Positions 59,852 through 64,000 of a stretch of 64,000 nt of DNA are shown here, one piece after another. Origin of the DNA: Cristatella mucedo (Eukaryota; Bryozoa; Phylactolaemata; Cristatellidae); NCBI GenBank assembly GCA_009760855.2, contig WPIO01000006.1:6117501-6181500 (forward strand), in the 5' to 3' direction. Made by a program: the position numbers and the translations under genes. Below the pieces are notes generated by a model. The model worked only from the letters and a program-made list of their open reading frames with translations. It did not search any database and had not been told where the DNA came from. Within the stretch, counting starts at the first letter, position 1. Each line of letters starts with the position of its first letter.

Positions 59852-62800
59852 CTATACTAATATTACACGTTTTACAGTGACCTGGATTAGTACCATTGTT
59901 TAATGCTTCTGCTATCTTGTAATGACCGTATGCGTAACTACAACAACCACAGTCTAACCAGTAACGTTTTGATTCGAATGCTGATAGTGCTCTTTTCTTA
60001 AGTTTCTTTGTAATAATATTATGTTTATTTTGTGTCATACGATAGAAATCTCTATCAAGTGTTTCATCAAAGTCTTTAGTACTACCATCTTTTTTATTAA
60101 TATCATAAGTAGTAATTAGACATTGAACGTATTCATTGTGTGTTATCTTTGAATTCTTAATTACTTGTTTTGGAACACCCTTTGCTTTCATAAGTGGTTT
60201 CTTTGAAGCAACAGAATATAATTTTGGTCTTAATGCAATAAACTCATCAATTTTTTCACCTTTCATCTCATCTTTGAATTTACCAAACTCGTCACTATGA
60301 AACCAACCTTTAATATCATCCATCTCTTTCTCAGAGTTTTCACTTTTAATATAAAAAACCAATGAATCAGTATCTGTGTATAATAAACTTAATCTATCTA
60401 TAATAAACTTATTCTATCATTAAACTTAACTTTCGATGTGTCATAGTAAAATCTGTGCATATGTAATTTTGATAAATCAAGAATTGCAACTCCTATGAAC
60501 ATTGGTTTGTTTAGAAGTGTAGTCTTTCTTGATTGTTCGAAACCAACTAGTGTTTTATCAAAGCATCTAATTTCTTTAAGTCTAGGATCTCTCATTAATT
60601 TATTATACAATGAATCATTCGTATCTATTCCAGTATTTACTGATCTAACACATGTTCTGTTTTCTACGTTTTCACACGTCTTTCCAAAGATTTTTCACAT
60701 AAAACCTTTGTATAGATTTCCTTTAAATTCATTTTTCTTACGATCAAACCTAATCTTTTTCTCTGCACATATATCAATGAATGGTTTTGCCCATGGTTCT
60801 TGATTAAATTTATATACTTCATGTATTTTAGTTGGAATCAAACCTTTACTAACAACAAATTGAAAATATCTGTAATGTGTTAGATAATTAGTTTTATTAT
60901 TAAAATCACAAATCAACTTTGCTACAATACTTGGACCTGATGAAAACTGTTGTTGATATCTTGAAAACTCGGAATTATCAACAACTCTACTTTCAGGATA
61001 AAGTGGATAATCATTATGTAAATCATGTAATTCTTTTGGATACTCTAAATCACATAAGACAAATATTCCTGTTTAACCATCTTCAGGTAGTGACATTATT
61101 TTTTCAAGAGGCCAATTACTTAAATCATCTTCAATAGGTTCTGTAATAGGTATGCACCACAACATAACTGTTGGACATAAACTTGTTGCATCCCAGTACA
61201 TAATATGATTAGTACTACTAGCTTTACAAAGTCTTCTACTGACTTGAAAAACTCCACCTCTTATTGATTCTTTAAACTTTTGATATAGTTGTAAGTCTCC
61301 TTACTTCTTACCTAATAAATTTATAGTACATTTGGTGTAAAACAAAGTACAAGACCATGCATAGTGTGGTGCAGGTAGATAGTGAGCAGGATCTAGTTTA
61401 AACAATTCAATAAAACTGCTTCTGTATGCTTCATAGCAATCAGCAAGAAGTGTAACGTCTGCATATAGATAAATATCATGATAATCTCCTAAATCTTTCT
61501 TACTAAAAAGTTTAAATACATTTAGTGCATGTTCATATTCTTCAGTACTAATACCTTTATCAAAAGTTAGTTTCCTATTGAATGCTTTAATCTCTGGAAT
61601 CTTAGTCTCATTGAATTTATCAAAATAATCCATGTACTCGTAAGGATAAATACCTTTTCTTGTTATAACATCTTTAAGAACCTTAACATCAATATATGGA
61701 AATAGTTTTTTAAAGACATCAATCGTAACATCAAAGTTTGAATTTGCTTTCTTTAATGAAGTAACAATATCACTTAAACCACCAATCATAAAATTAATAG
61801 AATCTTTAAACTCAAAATTCTCAAATGACATTGACATATAATTCTCCATATAATGTGCAACAGGTTTACAATTAAAACTAAATTTTGACATTCCTTTCAC
61901 AATCAAATTAGAATAATATCCTTTCAAATTGTGAATAAAGATAGGAAGTTTCCAACTACTTTTTTAAAATCTGACAAGTGAGTTACAAAGTGTATGTGCT
62001 GCACCTCTAAATTTACCAGTAAAATGACAGAGATCTCTTGCTTTTATATTTACTTTTTCTTCATCAACGAATTTACCATTACATATCCAACAACTAGTTG
62101 AATCATTAAATTGCTTACGAGCATCAGAATAAAAAATAATAGGTACTTTAGTGTGCTCTAGTAACTTATCTTTCAACTCATTTGAAATATTCATTATAAA
62201 TTTCAAAAGCAACTCAACACAATCATTACTTCTATTTAAAAATATACAAGGCTTTCCTCCATTTGTATCATTATCTATTAATACTTTTCCATTAATATCA
62301 AGAATAATAGCACACGAACCACATGGAACTTGTAACATATTAGTACATGTATTACTGCATTTACCAGTTGTTAATTTACTATTACAGTAAGTTGGATTGA
62401 TATTGTTAGATACTATACTTTCATAACAAACATCACATGTCTTTACATTCAAACTCTCAAAATCTGCATAGCAAACATATGGAGACTTAATTAGTTTTTT
62501 ATGTCACTAAAATTTAAAAGCGTAGTATCTTTTGTTCGTCCTGTTTTCTTATTCTCAACAATACCAGGCATTTTTAATTTAGAGTAACTAGAATTAAGAC
62601 CTTGACATAAAACTAAATGATTCTGAAAATCCTCATCTGAAAATAATTTATCCATACACCTGTGACAGTAAAATACTGACCCTCTTTTATTAGCTATTCT
62701 ACATAATCCACTAAAGTTGTTTATCAATGCATAATGACTTTTTTCAGATTTAGTTATCAATTAAACATTAATATGTTTATCTGGAATCTCTCATTTTCTT

Positions 62801-63630
62801 GATACAATCCTTAGAGGATATACACCTGATTTGTCATTATATTCATAAACATTTATACTAACATTAAATAGTTTACCTAGTTTTTTAATATCAATTACTT
62901 AAAGTGGCCATTCAAGTTGTGTAAGAGGTTCATTTAATTCTTGATAATTAGTTTTTAATATTTCAATTAAATCAATCTATCTCTCTGGATGAACACTTAC
63001 AAGATTTAAGAATCTTAATACACACCATAAAGCACAATATTTATCTTCATTCTTTATATTAATACAACAACGCTTCTTTGCTAAACCAGTTGGTAATGGT
63101 AAATAAGATGAACCTGCTCTAATAATATATTCACTAACATTAATCTCAAGACGTTTTACACCAATCAATCTCCAACCAGAACCTGGATTGTTGTCAATAA
63201 TTGTTTCTATTGATTCTTTTAAAGATTTTAATTGGTCTTTAATAATATTAGTATAATCAGATATTTTAACAACTGCAACTAACTTGGAACCTGTTACAAC
63301 AGTATGAGAATGTGTATCAGTTTCATCGTGATATGAATGGGCTGAAATCTTTGATTGCAATTTAAATGAAGAGAATCTAGTTGTTACTTCTTTTAATACA
63401 TTGTTATAACTTGGTACTATACTATTAAAGAAATCATCAATTTCAGTAGCTGAATAATCTCTTACCTTAAGAACGTATCTTTCATGTTTTCCACTTGCTC
63501 CAACAAAATCTAATTTAAACTTATGAAGCCTAGAAGCAATACTTTTACTTGGAGTTATGACATTAATATTCATTAGTCTTCTTGACTCGGCGTGAAACGA
63601 GTTTCCCTTTTGAGGACTTTTTCGATACAT
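59832..63630 (-). pseudogene. Protein-primed DNA polymerase B (pPolB), broken
   Basis: The element's replicase, about 1,260 codons from ATG 63630. In order: the Polinton N-terminal region (GSGWRLIGVKRLEINVSEY, NIKNEDKYCALWCVLRFL); a C-x2-C/H-x-C finger (FYCHRCMDKL); Exo I (YADFES, near 62460); an HNH/endonuclease-VII-like zinc segment (CWICNGKF, CHFTGKFRGAAHTLCN); Exo II-like HNLKGYYSNL; Exo III LYADVTLLADCYEAY; polymerase motif A YWDATSLCPTV; motif B KIFGKTCENVENR; motif C TDTDSL (near 60370); and a Cys-rich end. Breaks: stops at 62977, about 62898, about 62793, 62761, 61964, 61301, 61073 and 60695; a frameshift near 62488; and a 20-bp duplication at 60379-60418 just before motif C. Not functional. 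Confidence 0.9.
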
Positions 63631-63648
63631 CTATATTAAGGAAATAAA

Positions 63649-63825
63649 TTTTATTTAATTGAAAAATAAATAGGACAAAAGTTTTAATGTTGGAGGAAAA
63701 GTAAACTTTTGGGACTTTTTCCATTTCAAGACTTAGAAATGCGAACGATAGTGAGCATGAGAAGGATTGAAAAGGGAAATGTCCTAAAAGGGTACTTTTC
63801 TTACTACTTTTTCCACAGCAAATCT
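63649..63825 (-). repeat. Polinton right terminal inverted repeat
   Basis: Inverted match to 51089-51274 at roughly 85-90 per cent by eye, ending outward in CACAGCAAATCT. Divergence between the arms adds to the evidence for an old insertion. Confidence 0.9.
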
Positions 63826-63970
63826 GCACGCCTATCGCCTTATTCGTCCACGAAATGATCGGCGCACGTGCCGAGTAGAGACAGAAATCCTGAAGGGTGG
63901 AAGTATCACTTCCAATCCCTCGTATTTATCCACTCTACCGATAGCCTGTGCGTGTAGCTGCGGAACGAGA

Positions 63971-64000
63971 TGTATGCAATGCAATGCAATGCAATGCAAT
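63971..64000. repeat. (AATGC)n repeat at window edge
   Basis: Pentanucleotide repeats follow AACGAGATGTA, resembling the way family A LINEs end (GGAGATACATTACATT). It may be the 3' tail of another retroelement whose body is at 63,840-63,970. Confidence 0.6.

Larger units (their letters stand above)
51089..63825. mobile_element. Polinton/Maverick element, 12.7 kb, decayed
   Basis: Bounded by terminal inverted repeats and carrying the family's marker genes: protein-primed DNA polymerase B, retroviral-type integrase and adenain-like protease. Composition is strikingly AT-rich against the GC-richer host flanks. No 6-bp target-site duplication is evident. Capsid and packaging ATPase genes are not visible. 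Many stops and frameshifts show the copy is inactive; these are described gene by gene. Confidence 0.9.

Noticed and set aside
51089-63825. Alternative genetic code (stop codons read as amino acids) in the Polinton
   Set aside because: TAA, TAG and TGA all occur inside frames and frameshifts are also present, which fits decay better than recoding.

Overview
The window is eukaryotic nuclear DNA, most likely from an animal, possibly an early-branching invertebrate such as a sponge. This rests on an intron-split GAPDH gene, one exon of an FHA-domain protein resembling animal FHAD1, L2/CR1-like non-LTR retrotransposons, tRNA-derived SINEs, a Tc1/mariner relic and a Polinton/Maverick-type element. 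The sequence alone does not settle the species.

Layout. (1) 1-9.4 kb: a minus-strand FHA exon, a 600-bp (GA)n tract, decayed LINE 3' ends and the first copy of a tRNA-derived SINE. (2) 9.4-13 kb: an exon-like sequence present as two diverged tandem copies, the second split by a fairly long LINE (family A, reverse transcriptase still readable), then unidentified coding-like sequence. (3) 16.6-25.1 kb: the one complete host gene, GAPDH, with nine coding exons, CCAAT-box promoter sequence, a GC-AG intron and a 3.1-kb last intron holding an antisense LINE and a Tc1 relic. (4) 25-50 kb: gene-poor DNA filled with LINE families A and B, two SINE families, large dinucleotide tracts, a roughly 350-bp-arm inverted repeat around a LINE fragment and a heat-shock-element-like site. 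(5) 50-51.06 kb: a 1.07-kb segment bounded by C-rich inverted repeats and carrying a degenerate TTTAGGG-type telomere-like array. (6) 51.09-63.83 kb: an AT-rich Polinton/Maverick with terminal inverted repeats of about 180 bp.

In the Polinton the minus strand from the right end carries protein-primed DNA polymerase B and a run of small genes. The left part carries a two-transmembrane protein, a 5'-truncated retroviral-type integrase, a basic Gly/Arg-rich region and an adenain-like cysteine protease. The middle holds four tandem genes with phage-tail-fibre-like repeats. No major capsid, penton or packaging ATPase gene is visible, and the integrase is cut at about 53,040. The copy is dead: about fifteen in-frame stops and several frameshifts break the genes.

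LINE family B and SINE family 1 share the same 3' stem-loop, which fits SINE mobilisation by the LINE B machinery. Most long open frames elsewhere are products of microsatellites or LINE remnants.
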